64,000 nt of DNA from Cohnella herbarum (lineage in GTDB: Bacteria > Bacillota > Bacilli > Paenibacillales > Paenibacillaceae), in assembly GCF_012849095.1 (NCBI RefSeq), contig NZ_CP051680.1:2852001-2916000 (forward strand), in the 5' to 3' direction. The position numbers were made by a program, and so were the translations under genes. Positions 28,172 through 36,505 of the stretch are shown piece by piece (position 1 is the first letter of the stretch; each line of letters begins with the position of its first letter). The notes beneath the pieces were generated by a model that was not told the origin of the DNA, made no database searches, and saw only the letters and a program-made list of their open reading frames with translations.

Positions 28172-28470
28172 TAAAATCCCTCCTTCGGTTAAGTGGAGTA
28201 CACCTTCAATGTATAGCGCTTTTTGAAAGTTGGATATGATACTCTGATAGCTTTTATTGTCTTTTCATATCCTTGGCTCACAATTAATTCTCAGGGCCTA
28301 CCGGTTGGATTTTATGTCGAATTCTAGCGGATACCACGGTTGGGGAGCTGTCTCTCTCCTCGGTTTAAAGCGGCTTAGCAGTTATGGCTTGCTTAGGTCC
28401 TCTTATTTGGGAGCAATTTTAGGTACATTTTTGGCCTACTTTCGCTATACTCGCCATCCTTCCGTCCAAC
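28172..28470. other. Non-coding upstream region of the secreted-enzyme genes
   Basis: About 300 bases without a supportable gene. It must hold the promoter of the 1501-residue esterase gene. A GCGCT core at 28217-28221 recalls a cre site, but the flanks do not fit. The tandem array at 28471 starts directly beyond it. Confidence 0.4.
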
Positions 28471-28880
28471 AAGGTACTCTCAGTGCGTTTCCAGGTGCGT
28501 TTTTGAAATTTCGTCGGGTGTAAGGTACTCTCAGTGCGCTCCCCGAATGGTTAGCCAAAATTCGGTAGGTCTAAGGTACTCTCAGTGCGCTTCCAGGTGC
28601 GTTATCGAAATTTCGTCGGATGTAAGGTACTCTCAGTGCGCTTCAAGGTGCTTTATCGAAATTTCGTCGGGTGTAAGGTACTCTCAGTGCGCTTCGAGGT
28701 GCGTTAGCCAAATTTCAGCGGGTGTCAAGGTTCTCTCAGTGCGTTTCGAGGTGCGTTATCGAAATTTCGTCGGATGTAAGGTACTCTCAGTGCGCTTCGA
28801 GGTGCGTTAGCCAAAATTCGGTAGGTCTAAGGTACTCTCAGTGCGTTAGCCAAATTTCGGCAAGTGTAAGGTACTCTCAG
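28471..28880. repeat. Tandem array of nine 51-bp units
   Basis: The string AAGGTACTCTCAGTGCG recurs with starts at 28471, 28522, 28573, 28624, 28675, 28727 (mutated), 28778, 28829 and 28868 (short last unit). The period is 51 bp, once 52, and 39 before the last copy. Most units carry an inner palindrome CGAAATTTCG or its variant. The whole unit repeats, with no unique spacers, so it is not CRISPR. Because 51 is a multiple of three one frame stays open through it, but no ribosome site or protein-like composition supports a gene. 28881-29009 shows nothing further. Confidence 0.85.
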
Positions 28881-29009
28881 TTCGTTGTAAAAGTGCGAGC
28901 TCTATTGTGAATTGTTTAGAAAGGAATCAAGCTTATATTCTAAACGTGTTACCGCTGGCGTTGTTTAATTTATTTTCCTGAATATCCCACCGTCTATATA
29001 GTCCATTTA

Positions 29010-29041
29010 AAATAAAAAATCTCCCCGGGAGTCAGGGAGAT
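29010..29041 (-). terminator. Terminator downstream of dnaE and the dead GNAT gene
   Basis: On the minus strand a 7-bp stem (ATCTCCC / GGGAGAT) is followed by TTTTTATTTTA, a good intrinsic terminator. It lies about 295 bases after the dnaE stop and after the decayed acetyltransferase frame, so it probably served that gene and now ends dnaE readthrough. Confidence 0.7.
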
Positions 29042-29155
29042 CTGTGCGTAACGAGAATCCTAAAATGGTTGGCTTCAGGCGGGAAAGATTGAATTAGCAT
29101 AAATTAGGTAACTATTTCGGTGGTTGCTTGACTCTGTATCCGGGGTCGCTCGTAG

Positions 29156-29280
29156 ATCCCGATCAGCGGAGTCCTTAGCGGTAAACGCGGCCATGAAGTT
29201 GGCGGTCTCGTCCAGTTGCTGTTCATAGAAATCTGCAGGTCGTCATCCGTCGTTTCTCGCAAAATAACGCCCTTATTCAT
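29156..29280 (-). pseudogene. Decayed GNAT acetyltransferase gene, frameshifted and truncated
   Basis: From an ATG at 29280 the minus strand reads MNKGVILRETTDDDLQI; after a shift of one frame near 29230 it continues FYEQQLDETANFMAAFTAKD and then S-A-D-R-D. Joined, this is the usual N terminus of a common GNAT family (LR-x-T-x-x-D-D-L-x-I-F-Y-E-x-Q-x-D). The acetyl-CoA binding core that should follow is absent; sequence beyond 29156 no longer resembles the family. A ribosome-like AAGGCAGG lies ahead of the ATG. It stands between dnaE and its terminator. Confidence 0.7.
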
Positions 29281-29335
29281 CACGCATCCTGCCTTCCGTA
29301 GAAGTCACCTTAATATTGGCCATGCGAGCCCTGCA

Positions 29336-32300
29336 TCATTTCACGCGGAAACTTCCCTCGCCCAGCAGCTTCTCGATCTCCGCCATTAATTCCGGCGTGG
29401 GATGAACTTTGTATTCGTCGCTTAGCGCGACGGGGCGCCGTTCCCTCTGATAGATAAGCACGGTGGAAAGCTCCCCCGGATGGGCTTTAAGCAGCAATTT
29501 GAGACGGATAAGCGTAGCCGGTTGCTCATGGGGCTCGTCAATGCGGATATAGGCTCTTTGCGGCTTGCCTTCAACCGACGACGATACGCCGCCCGATGGA
29601 GCATTCGCCGACTTTGCCCCAGAGGAAGCTGGAGATGCGGCAGTTCCTTTCGCGCCAGTCGACTGATTCGCCGTCCTATTGGCATAATTGCCCCCGGATC
29701 GTGAAGCTTGCCCGATACGTCGAAGCCTGTCCGCTTGCAACTTCAAATCCGGAGCGTCCAAAGGTAAAATATCGTCCGCCAACAGCTTGTAATCCTCGTC
29801 CCCTTGTTGCACCTTCGCCCGGACGAACACTAACGAGCCTTTCTTCGTAGTGGCGGCGGCCTTCGCCCAGACGGTTGGGAAAGCGACCAGCTCCGTACCC
29901 ATGATCCGGTCCTCGATTTCCAAGAATACCATCGCTTGCCCTTTGCGGGTAACGAACGGTTTCAGGGAAACGATCATTCCCGCCGTAAAAACAGTCGCTC
30001 CGTCCGTTGATTCCGCGATGTCCACGAGACGATCCAGCCGTAACTCATCCATTAAGCCATCGAACGCGTCGAGCGGATGACCGGATAAGTATAATCCCAT
30101 CAGCTCGCGCTCGAGATCTAGCATTTGCGTCTGCGAATAAGGCGGAACGATTGGCAGATCCACGTTCCAGTTCGGAGACTCCGCGAAGTCGAACAGCTCG
30201 ATCTGAAGCTCTTCTCGTTCTTTGCGCCATACCGCGGCGGCCGCAAGCGTCGGTTCGAGCGCCGCCAGCTGCTGAGAGCGGTGTCCCGGGAGCGATTCGA
30301 GCGCCCCCGCCTGGACAAGCGATTCAATGACCCGCTTGTTGCATACTCGCGGATCGACGCGCCTGCAGAAGTCGCTTAGACTCTCGAACGGACTCCCGCT
30401 TCTCTCCCGCATGATGCTCTCGATCGCTTGAGTACCTACGTTCTTCACGCCGGCTAACCCAAATCGGATCGATCCGAGGCTCCCTTCTTCCGCAGCCGCG
30501 ACCGGCGTGAACAACACGCCGCTTTCGTTGACGTCCGGCTTCGCAACCGCGATTCCCATCCGGCGGCATTCGTCCACGTATTCCGCCGTTTTGCGTTGAT
30601 TGCCTACGACCGCAGCTAGCATCGACGCCATGAAAGCAACCGGGTAATGCGCTTTGAGATACGCGGTTCGGAACGCCAGTACAGCGTATGCCGCGGCATG
30701 AGCCCGAGGGAAGCCATAATCGGCGAAACGCACGATCATATCGTACACGCTATTGGCTTCTTCTTCCGAGTAGCCGAGCTTCAAACTTCCCCGCACGAAA
30801 TGCTGCCGCTGTTCATCGAGCACTTCCCGTTTCTTCTTGCTGACGGCGCGCCGCAACAAGTCCGATTGCCCTAACGTAAACCCGGCCATCGTGGAAGCGA
30901 TCTGCATGATCTGTTCTTGGTACACGATGATTCCGTAAGTATCCGATAAGATCGGCTCAAGCTTGGGATGCGGATATTCCACTTCGACCAAGCCATGCTT
31001 CGCCCGTATGAATTGCGGGATAAATTCCATTGGTCCCGGACGGTACAGCGCCACCGCGGAGACGATATCCTCGAACGAGGACGGCTTCATCTCTTTTAAC
31101 ACCCGGCGCATACCGGAGGATTCTAATTGGAAAATTCCCGTCGTTTCTCCGCGTCCCATCAGTTCGTACGTCGGTTCATCCTCGTAGGAAACTTCCTCCC
31201 ATCGGAGGTCAAGGCCGGTTTGCTCCCGAATGGAAACGAGCGACCGTTCAATAATGGACAACGTGCGCAGCCCGAGAAAATCCATTTTCAACAGCCCGAC
31301 GGCTTCCAGATTTTCCATGGAATATTGCGTCAAAGGTACGCCATCGGTCCCTTCCTGAAGAGGGACGTAGTCCGTAAGCGGATCGGACGAGATCACGACG
31401 CCCGCCGCATGGGTAGACGCATGCCGCGGCATGCCTTCGACCCGTCTTGCCATCGCGATCAGCTCCGCGACGCTCGATCCTCCTTCCGCCAATGCTTTGA
31501 ATTCCGAGTTGTCCCGCATCGCTCGTTCGATCGACATGCCCGGCATGCCCGGAATGAGTTTAGCCGTCTTGTCCACATCGCCATAGGGCAAATTAAGCAC
31601 TCTGCCTACATCGCGAACCGCCGCGCGGGCTGCCAGCGTTCCGAACGTAATGATCTGCGCGACGTGTTCCGATCCATACTTCTCGACGACATAACGAATG
31701 ACCTCGTCGCGCCGTTCGTCGCTGAAATCGATATCGATATCGGGCATGCTTATCCGTTCGGGATTCAGGAATCTTTCGAAGAGCAGCTTATACTTGAGGG
31801 GGTCTACATCGGTAATCTTCAATACATACGCGACTAAGCTTCCCGCCGAAGAGCCGCGTCCGGGTCCCGTGACGATCCCGTTCTCGTGCGCATACCGGAT
31901 GAAATCCCATACGATCAGGAAATAATCGTCGAATCCCATCTCTCCGATCACGCGCAGTTCATACCGAAGCCGTTCCTCCGCTTCCTTGCGGTAATCTCCG
32001 TTTTCCCAGTCCTTGAGTGCCGCATATCGCTCGCTTAAGCCTTTCTCGCAAAGTTCCTTTAAGTACTGCGCCGCCGTGCTACCTGCGGGCAACGGATCGA
32101 ATGTCGGCAAAATGTGCCGTCCGAATTCTAGCTCTAACTTGCAACTATCCGCGATTTTCACCGTGTTCGCAATCGCGTCGGGGACGTGACGGAACAGGGC
32201 GGACATCTCTTCCCCGCTCTTGAGAAACAATTGATTCGTAGAAATCTTAAACCGGTCGGGATCATCGATCGTCTTGCCGGTTCCGATGCACATCAGCACG

Positions 32301-32953
32301 TCTTGCAAGGAATGATCGTCTTCGTCGATATAATGCGAATCGTTAGTCGCGGCTAACGGAATTCCCAGCTCCTCGGACAACTTGATCACGTTAGCCGTGA
32401 TTTTCTTCTGTTCGAGAATGCCATGATCCTGAATTTCCAAGTAATAGTCGTCTCCGAAAACTTCGCGGTAACGGATCGCCGTCGCCCTCGCCGCGTCGTA
32501 CTGATCGTCCATAAGCTGGCGGGAAAGCTCGCTGCTCATGCATCCGCTTAAGCAGACAAGCCCTTCGGCATGAGCCGTTAACGCTTCGAAATCGATTCGG
32601 GGACGATAGTAGAAACCTTCCAAATGCCCGATGGAAGTCAGCTTCATCAAGTTCCGGTAACCGATTTCGTTCTTGGCTAACAGCGTTAAATGATAGGTCG
32701 GCTGTTCCTTGCGGGATTGCTTGTCATGCCGGGAGCCTGCCGTAATATAGGCTTCCATGCCGATAATCGGCTTAATGCCGTGTTCGAGGCATGCTTTATA
32801 GAAAGGAATGGTGCCATACATGACGCCGTGATCCGTTAAGGCGAGGGAAGTCATGCCGAGTTCAGCCGCTTTGGCCGCCATCTCCTTGATTCGCGCCGCT
32901 CCGTCAAGCAGGCTGTATTCGCTATGAACGTGAAGATGAACGAAATCGCACAC
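29336..32953 (-). CDS. dnaE: DNA polymerase III alpha subunit (DnaE)
   Basis: A 1205-residue replicative polymerase of the DnaE class, in low-GC Gram-positives the enzyme that extends RNA primers before PolC takes over. The N-terminal PHP domain opens with [19 protein letters not shown]; the palm has [16 protein letters not shown] with catalytic aspartates and [14 protein letters not shown]; the tau-binding and helix-hairpin-helix parts follow, then an OB-fold (about 980-1075). A linker rich in Ala, Ser and Gly lies near 1090-1130. The start is GTG at 32953 with AGAGGG ahead. The length is close to the family norm with a slightly extended C terminus. Confidence 0.97.
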   Translation of the reverse strand: MCDFVHLHVHSEYSLLDGAARIKEMAAKAAELGMTSLALTDHGVMYGTIPFYKACLEHGIKPIIGMEAYITAGSRHDKQSRKEQPTYHLTLLAKNEIGYRNLMKLTSIGHLEGFYYRPRIDFEALTAHAEGLVCLSGCMSSELSRQLMDDQYDAARATAIRYREVFGDDYYLEIQDHGILEQKKITANVIKLSEELGIPLAATNDSHYIDEDDHSLQDVLMCIGTGKTIDDPDRFKISTNQLFLKSGEEMSALFRHVPDAIANTVKIADSCKLELEFGRHILPTFDPLPAGSTAAQYLKELCEKGLSERYAALKDWENGDYRKEAEERLRYELRVIGEMGFDDYFLIVWDFIRYAHENGIVTGPGRGSSAGSLVAYVLKITDVDPLKYKLLFERFLNPERISMPDIDIDFSDERRDEVIRYVVEKYGSEHVAQIITFGTLAARAAVRDVGRVLNLPYGDVDKTAKLIPGMPGMSIERAMRDNSEFKALAEGGSSVAELIAMARRVEGMPRHASTHAAGVVISSDPLTDYVPLQEGTDGVPLTQYSMENLEAVGLLKMDFLGLRTLSIIERSLVSIREQTGLDLRWEEVSYEDEPTYELMGRGETTGIFQLESSGMRRVLKEMKPSSFEDIVSAVALYRPGPMEFIPQFIRAKHGLVEVEYPHPKLEPILSDTYGIIVYQEQIMQIASTMAGFTLGQSDLLRRAVSKKKREVLDEQRQHFVRGSLKLGYSEEEANSVYDMIVRFADYGFPRAHAAAYAVLAFRTAYLKAHYPVAFMASMLAAVVGNQRKTAEYVDECRRMGIAVAKPDVNESGVLFTPVAAAEEGSLGSIRFGLAGVKNVGTQAIESIMRERSGSPFESLSDFCRRVDPRVCNKRVIESLVQAGALESLPGHRSQQLAALEPTLAAAAVWRKEREELQIELFDFAESPNWNVDLPIVPPYSQTQMLDLERELMGLYLSGHPLDAFDGLMDELRLDRLVDIAESTDGATVFTAGMIVSLKPFVTRKGQAMVFLEIEDRIMGTELVAFPTVWAKAAATTKKGSLVFVRAKVQQGDEDYKLLADDILPLDAPDLKLQADRLRRIGQASRSGGNYANRTANQSTGAKGTAASPASSGAKSANAPSGGVSSSVEGKPQRAYIRIDEPHEQPATLIRLKLLLKAHPGELSTVLIYQRERRPVALSDEYKVHPTPELMAEIEKLLGEGSFRVK

Positions 32954-32988
32954 GGGTATCCCTCTTTTCCGAAAAATCTCTTATATGA

Positions 32989-32997
32989 ATTGTATCA
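32989..32997 (-). promoter_or_regulatory. Possible extended -10 promoter of dnaE
   Basis: The minus strand reads TGATACAAT, a TGn extended -10 with TACAAT, 36 bases before the dnaE GTG. No good -35 is seen at 17 bases, as is common with extended -10 promoters. Confidence 0.4.
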
Positions 32998-33092
32998 TAA
33001 GGGAGGATGCCAGTCCCATAGATATGATAGTGTAGCGACAAACCGCGGACGACCGCTTGCTGCCCGTTTGATCGCGCGAAGGGGGAATGGAT

Positions 33093-33419
33093 ATGGACGA
33101 ATTTATTACGAAAGCGGCTTTCAGCTTCTTCATCGCGTTCGGCGTCGTATTGGGCGGCGCGCTGTTCGCGGGCATGGGTTCGGTGTTTCTAATGACTCCG
33201 CCCAAGGTAAAGATGCTCCAAGTCGCGAGTAATTTGAAAATATGGGCGCTCGTCGCGGCGGTCGGCGGCACGATCGATCCGATACGGGTCATCGAGTCGC
33301 ACGTGCTGGTCGGCTATCTTTCCCCGGCGATGCAGCAAATCGGTTATATTTTGTTCGCTTTTCTCGGCGCTCATCTCGGCGTTGAACTCGTCCAATGGAT
33401 GTGCAGCAACGGGGGGTGA
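33093..33419 (+). CDS. ytrH: Sporulation membrane protein YtrH
   Basis: A 108-residue membrane protein of the YtrH family, made in the mother cell under sigma-E in Bacillus and needed for efficient sporulation. It has hydrophobic segments near residues 8-32 and about 75-100 and family features such as the SFFIAFGVVLGGALFAGMGSV stretch split by glycines and the AVGGTIDPIRVIESH region. The ATG at 33093 has GGGGG seven bases upstream and is preferred over an ATG six bases earlier that almost touches the ribosome site. The stop overlaps the ytrI ribosome site, so the pair is translationally linked. Its place next to divergent dnaE matches Bacillus. Confidence 0.9.
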   Translation: MDEFITKAAFSFFIAFGVVLGGALFAGMGSVFLMTPPKVKMLQVASNLKIWALVAAVGGTIDPIRVIESHVLVGYLSPAMQQIGYILFAFLGAHLGVELVQWMCSNGG

Positions 33420-33428
33420 GATACCATC

Positions 33429-33926
33429 ATGCGGGTGCCTACTTTCCAGCGATTTCGGAAGTTCATGCAAGTGACGGCCTTCTTCGTATGCGGAATGATC
33501 GTCGGCAGCGCCGTATATAACGCTTTGAAAATAAACTTAGTGAACGAGGTCATTCTGGACAATTATGAGCTTAAGGATCAACTGGCAACGATGAAAATAG
33601 ACTTGCAGCTCGCACAGCAGGTGCGCAAAGAGAACGTCATCCGCAGCATCGTTACGATCTTCTATACCGAGCAGGATGAGGCCGATAACATCGATATCCT
33701 TACGCAAAAGGAGCTTAAGAAGAGGCTCAAAGAGGATTTGAGCATTTTCTTGGGCCGAAGCATATACGTGATTAATACGGACGCGATATTCGCACGGCAG
33801 CTGCTGCAGACGAAAAGCTACGATCATATCGAAGGCAGTGACTACAAGGTTACTTTAAGAACGATGCTCGTTGTCGACGGCGTGCTGCAAGTATGGGTCG
33901 AAGCGAAAAAACACCTTCCGAAATAA
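33429..33926 (+). CDS. ytrI: Sporulation membrane protein YtrI
   Basis: A 165-residue protein with one N-terminal membrane segment (about residues 15-34, QVTAFFVCGMIVGSAVYNAL region), a coiled-coil-like helix (about 40-75) and a C-terminal soluble domain. Position directly after ytrH and the overall pattern fit YtrI, which works with YtrH in spore formation. GGGGGGTGAG, overlapping the ytrH stop, is the ribosome site. Not annotated elsewhere in this region is any sigma factor gene; expression is probably from the ytrH promoter, where TCATAA (32995) and CATAGATA (33017) are a weak sigma-E-like pair. Confidence 0.85.
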   Translation: MRVPTFQRFRKFMQVTAFFVCGMIVGSAVYNALKINLVNEVILDNYELKDQLATMKIDLQLAQQVRKENVIRSIVTIFYTEQDEADNIDILTQKELKKRLKEDLSIFLGRSIYVINTDAIFARQLLQTKSYDHIEGSDYKVTLRTMLVVDGVLQVWVEAKKHLPK

Positions 33927-34081
33927 GTCATGGAGGGGGTGCGGCAACAAATCCGTATGCGATACCGATGACTTAATTATGATCTGTCTTCCATTTTACC
34001 AAACATACGTTCTCATTACAAATTTAACCCGACTCAGCCGGGCTATTCCGCCGAAGCACACTCGTCTTCTCCAACGTCCCG

Positions 34082-34140
34082 CAAACGAAGAGGAACGCAG
34101 CTCGCAAGACGAGCGCGTTCCTCTTCGTTTGTGGTACAAT
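34082..34140 (+). promoter_or_regulatory. Long hairpin followed by an extended -10 promoter upstream of ytpI
   Basis: Arms of 17 bases (CAAACGAAGAGGAACGC at 34082-34098, its exact inverse at 34115-34131) enclose a further GCTCG/CGAGC stem, giving a 22-pair hairpin with one bulge. It probably ends the ytrHI transcript. Immediately after it comes TGGTACAAT (34132-34140), an extended -10, about 40 bases before the ytpI start. Confidence 0.6.
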
Positions 34141-34180
34141 AATGGGCGTTAACGATAGTCTAGAGGAGTTGCTAACTTAC

Positions 34181-34477
34181 ATGATCGATGCGCTAGAATG
34201 GGTGCTCGGCGCCCTCATTGTCATTACTTGTTTCTTATCCGCCATTTATAGCTTCCGATCCCGCAGGACAAGCGACGGCCGGATGCGCGGACTGTATACG
34301 TCGCGCATGAATATCAGCATGGGGTTGATGCTCATTCTCATCGCCTCGATCTTGTTGATAATTTTCACGGGATCATCGGTTAAAATCGTCGTGTGCGCTT
34401 TGTTCTATCTATTAGGCTTATTCAACTTGTTCGCGGGCGTTCGCAACCATTCCCATTTCGCTCGATTGTTGCGTTAA
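34181..34477 (+). CDS. ytpI: YtpI family membrane protein
   Basis: A 98-residue protein with three hydrophobic segments (about residues 5-24, 45-65 and 68-88) matching the size and layout of Bacillus YtpI, function unknown. The chosen start is the ATG at 34181 after AGGAG at about 12 bases; a TTG closer to the ribosome site is in frame. It converges on ytoI, its usual neighbour, with a 56-base gap that has only a weak CACC/GGTG hairpin. Confidence 0.8.
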   Translation: MIDALEWVLGALIVITCFLSAIYSFRSRRTSDGRMRGLYTSRMNISMGLMLILIASILLIIFTGSSVKIVVCALFYLLGLFNLFAGVRNHSHFARLLR

Positions 34478-34533
34478 TCCATCCGACTCCCCGACCCAAC
34501 ACCAGAAGGTGCTACCGAGAGTCGATAGCAATC

Positions 34534-35877
34534 TTAAGCCGGGTCGATCGTCTGCGCGGTCAGCATCGCTTTGGCTACGACATCGCCGTCCTGGACGGCC
34601 TGGACTTCTACCTTCACGTATCTTCTGCTAGCCTCGATGATATGGGGAACGATCGATATGCTCGCGTCAACCGGAACCGTGCGCAGGAAATAGGTCGTCA
34701 TGTTGTCGAGCACATGCTCCCGCTTCCGCAGATCTTCGACCGCGCGGCTTGCCGCTTGCTGCATCAACGAAGTTAATACGCCTTCCGAGATCGTACCTAA
34801 CGGTCCCGACATTTGCGGGGTCGCCAATCCGGTAAAATATAACCGGCTCTCGGAATCGCGCTGCTCCGTGAACCCGCCCCACATGAGCGCATCGAAGGTC
34901 TCTCCCAAATGAGCCGGACGGTTGGCGAATTGCATCGCGCGAATAACCTCTCCCCTGCTGATCGTGCCGACCAGCTTGCGTTGCCGGTCTACGACGGGCA
35001 ACAGTTCGATGCCTTCGGATACCATGCGATGGGCGGCCGAGGCAACCGGGGTATTCAGCGTAACGGTCATCGGCCGCCGGGTCATGAGCTTATCCAACGC
35101 TTGTCCGGGAGGCGAGCCGATCACGTCCTTGGACGTAATCATACCGACGACGCGGTTCCACTCGTCCGTAACCGGGAATCGGCTGCTCCCCGTCTCCGCG
35201 CTTAACTTCAGGAAATCGGCAACCTCGGACGATTGTTTTAAGACTCCATTACGGGAAGTCGGCTCGAGCAGGTCGGCAATGATCATGATTTTCCGCTTAA
35301 TCAGTTGGTCGTACATGGCCCTGTTAATCATCGAAGCGACTGTAAACGTATCATGGCGGCAAGTTAATATCGGCAGCCGTCTTTCGTTAGCCAGCGTTCG
35401 TACTTCCTCGCTCGTTCCGAATCCCCCGGTAACAAGCACTCCCGCTCCTTGCTCCAAGGCGATTCTGTGCGCATTCTCCCGGTTACCGACGATCAGTAAG
35501 CTGCCCGCATCGATATAAGCCATCATCTCTCCAAGCTCCATTGCGCCGATGACGAACTTGTGAAGCGATTTCTCCAAGCCCTCTTCGCCGCCAAGCATGC
35601 TCCCTTGAACGATCTCGAGCACTTCCGCGAAAGTCAATTGCTCCGGATGGCTTCGTCTTTTCTTGTCGACCCTAACGGTCCCTATCCTCTCCTTCGTACT
35701 GACCAGCCCGAGCTGCTCCGCTTCCTTCAACGCCCGGTATGCCGTTCCTTCGGAAACTCCCCGGTCCTTGGCCATCTGACGCACGGGAACTTTCGTTCCA
35801 ATCGGAAGTTCGCGAATATATTGGAGGAGCTGTTCGTGTTTCGTTAATTCGTTCGGATGGTTATCGTTCCCCGGCAT
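34534..35877 (-). CDS. ytoI: YtoI-like regulator: HTH, DRTGG, CBS pair and hotdog domains
   Basis: A 447-residue cytoplasmic protein with four parts: an N-terminal winged helix (QMAKDRGVSEGTAYRALKEAEQLGLVS), a DRTGG domain (about 70-190), a CBS pair (about 195-315; RFPVTDEWNRVVGMITSKDV and ELLPVVDRQRKLVGTISRGEV) and a C-terminal hotdog thioesterase-like domain (about 330-440). This order is that of Bacillus YtoI. CBS domains usually bind adenine nucleotides, so it may sense energy state, but its target is unknown. The start is the ATG at 35877; a GTG directly before it is in frame. Confidence 0.9.
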   Translation of the reverse strand: MPGNDNHPNELTKHEQLLQYIRELPIGTKVPVRQMAKDRGVSEGTAYRALKEAEQLGLVSTKERIGTVRVDKKRRSHPEQLTFAEVLEIVQGSMLGGEEGLEKSLHKFVIGAMELGEMMAYIDAGSLLIVGNRENAHRIALEQGAGVLVTGGFGTSEEVRTLANERRLPILTCRHDTFTVASMINRAMYDQLIKRKIMIIADLLEPTSRNGVLKQSSEVADFLKLSAETGSSRFPVTDEWNRVVGMITSKDVIGSPPGQALDKLMTRRPMTVTLNTPVASAAHRMVSEGIELLPVVDRQRKLVGTISRGEVIRAMQFANRPAHLGETFDALMWGGFTEQRDSESRLYFTGLATPQMSGPLGTISEGVLTSLMQQAASRAVEDLRKREHVLDNMTTYFLRTVPVDASISIVPHIIEASRRYVKVEVQAVQDGDVVAKAMLTAQTIDPA

Positions 35878-35904
35878 CACAATTCCTGCTCTCTATGTAA
35901 GGTA

Positions 35905-36072
35905 GTTCAAAAAGTCAACTTTTGATCACGAAGCGAAGCAAGTAGCAGGTTCGACATCGAATCTTGAATTCAGCCGGGCCTTCCGGTGCTCACGTAGGTT
36001 TTTCCTACGCTCCGCTCCTCTTTCCCTAGCTTCATCCAACCTTCTCGGTGCTGAAAACCTGACTTTTTGAAC
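35905..36072. repeat. Palindromic MITE-like element, copy 1 (168 bp)
   Basis: Bounded by GTTCAAAAAGTC (35905-35916) and its perfect inverse GACTTTTTGAAC (36061-36072). The inside holds further small inverted repeats (for example GTAGG-TTTTT-CCTAC) and no gene. The same sequence recurs as copy 2 just downstream, and the ends recur at 5771-5820. Confidence 0.75.
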
Positions 36073-36089
36073 GTTCATTTGAAGCGGTA

Positions 36090-36342
36090 GTTCAAAAAGT
36101 CAACTTTTGATCACGAAGTGAAGCAAGTAGCGGGTTCGACATCGAATCTTGAATTCAGCCGGGCCTAAAGCGTACGCTTCCGAAGTAGGTTTCCTCCGGA
36201 AACCTTGTAGGTGCTCACGTAGGTTTTTCCTACGCTCCGCTCCTCTTTCCCTAGCTTCATCCAACCTTCCCGGACGCATGGGCGAGCAGTTCGCCGTCAG
36301 GCGAACGACCAGCCTCGGTGCTGAAAACCTGACTTTTTGAAC
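36090..36342. repeat. Palindromic MITE-like element, copy 2 (253 bp)
   Basis: The same ends as copy 1 (GTTCAAAAAGTC at 36090-36101, GACTTTTTGAAC at 36331-36342) and nearly the same inside, plus two insertions of about 45 and 40 bases that are themselves hairpins (such as GGTTTCC-TCC-GGAAACC). A third broken end, GTTCAAAAG, follows at 36360 after the same spacer TTCATTTGAAGCGGTA that separates copies 1 and 2. The rest of the gap to 36505 shows no gene. Confidence 0.75.
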
Positions 36343-36505
36343 CTTCATTTGAAGCGGTAGTTCAAAAGTTCTTTAAATAATCTTTATCTAAAATCTAACC
36401 GAACCTATTCCGTAGATTACCAAAAACCGATAAAGTAGATTCAGAGATCATCGACGTGACGCTCACTCATTCCGACTTTATTCGACAATCCTGAGGAGGA
36501 ATCCT

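Noticed and set aside
28217..28221. cre site before the secreted esterase gene
   Set aside because: Only the central GCGCT core matches; the outer bases do not fit the consensus.
28471..28880. CRISPR array
   Set aside because: The whole 51-bp unit repeats; there are no unique spacers and no cas genes nearby.
28547..28910. Protein of tandem 17-residue repeats read through the 51-bp array
   Set aside because: The open frame follows from a period divisible by three; other frames stay open too, composition is not protein-like and there is no ribosome site.
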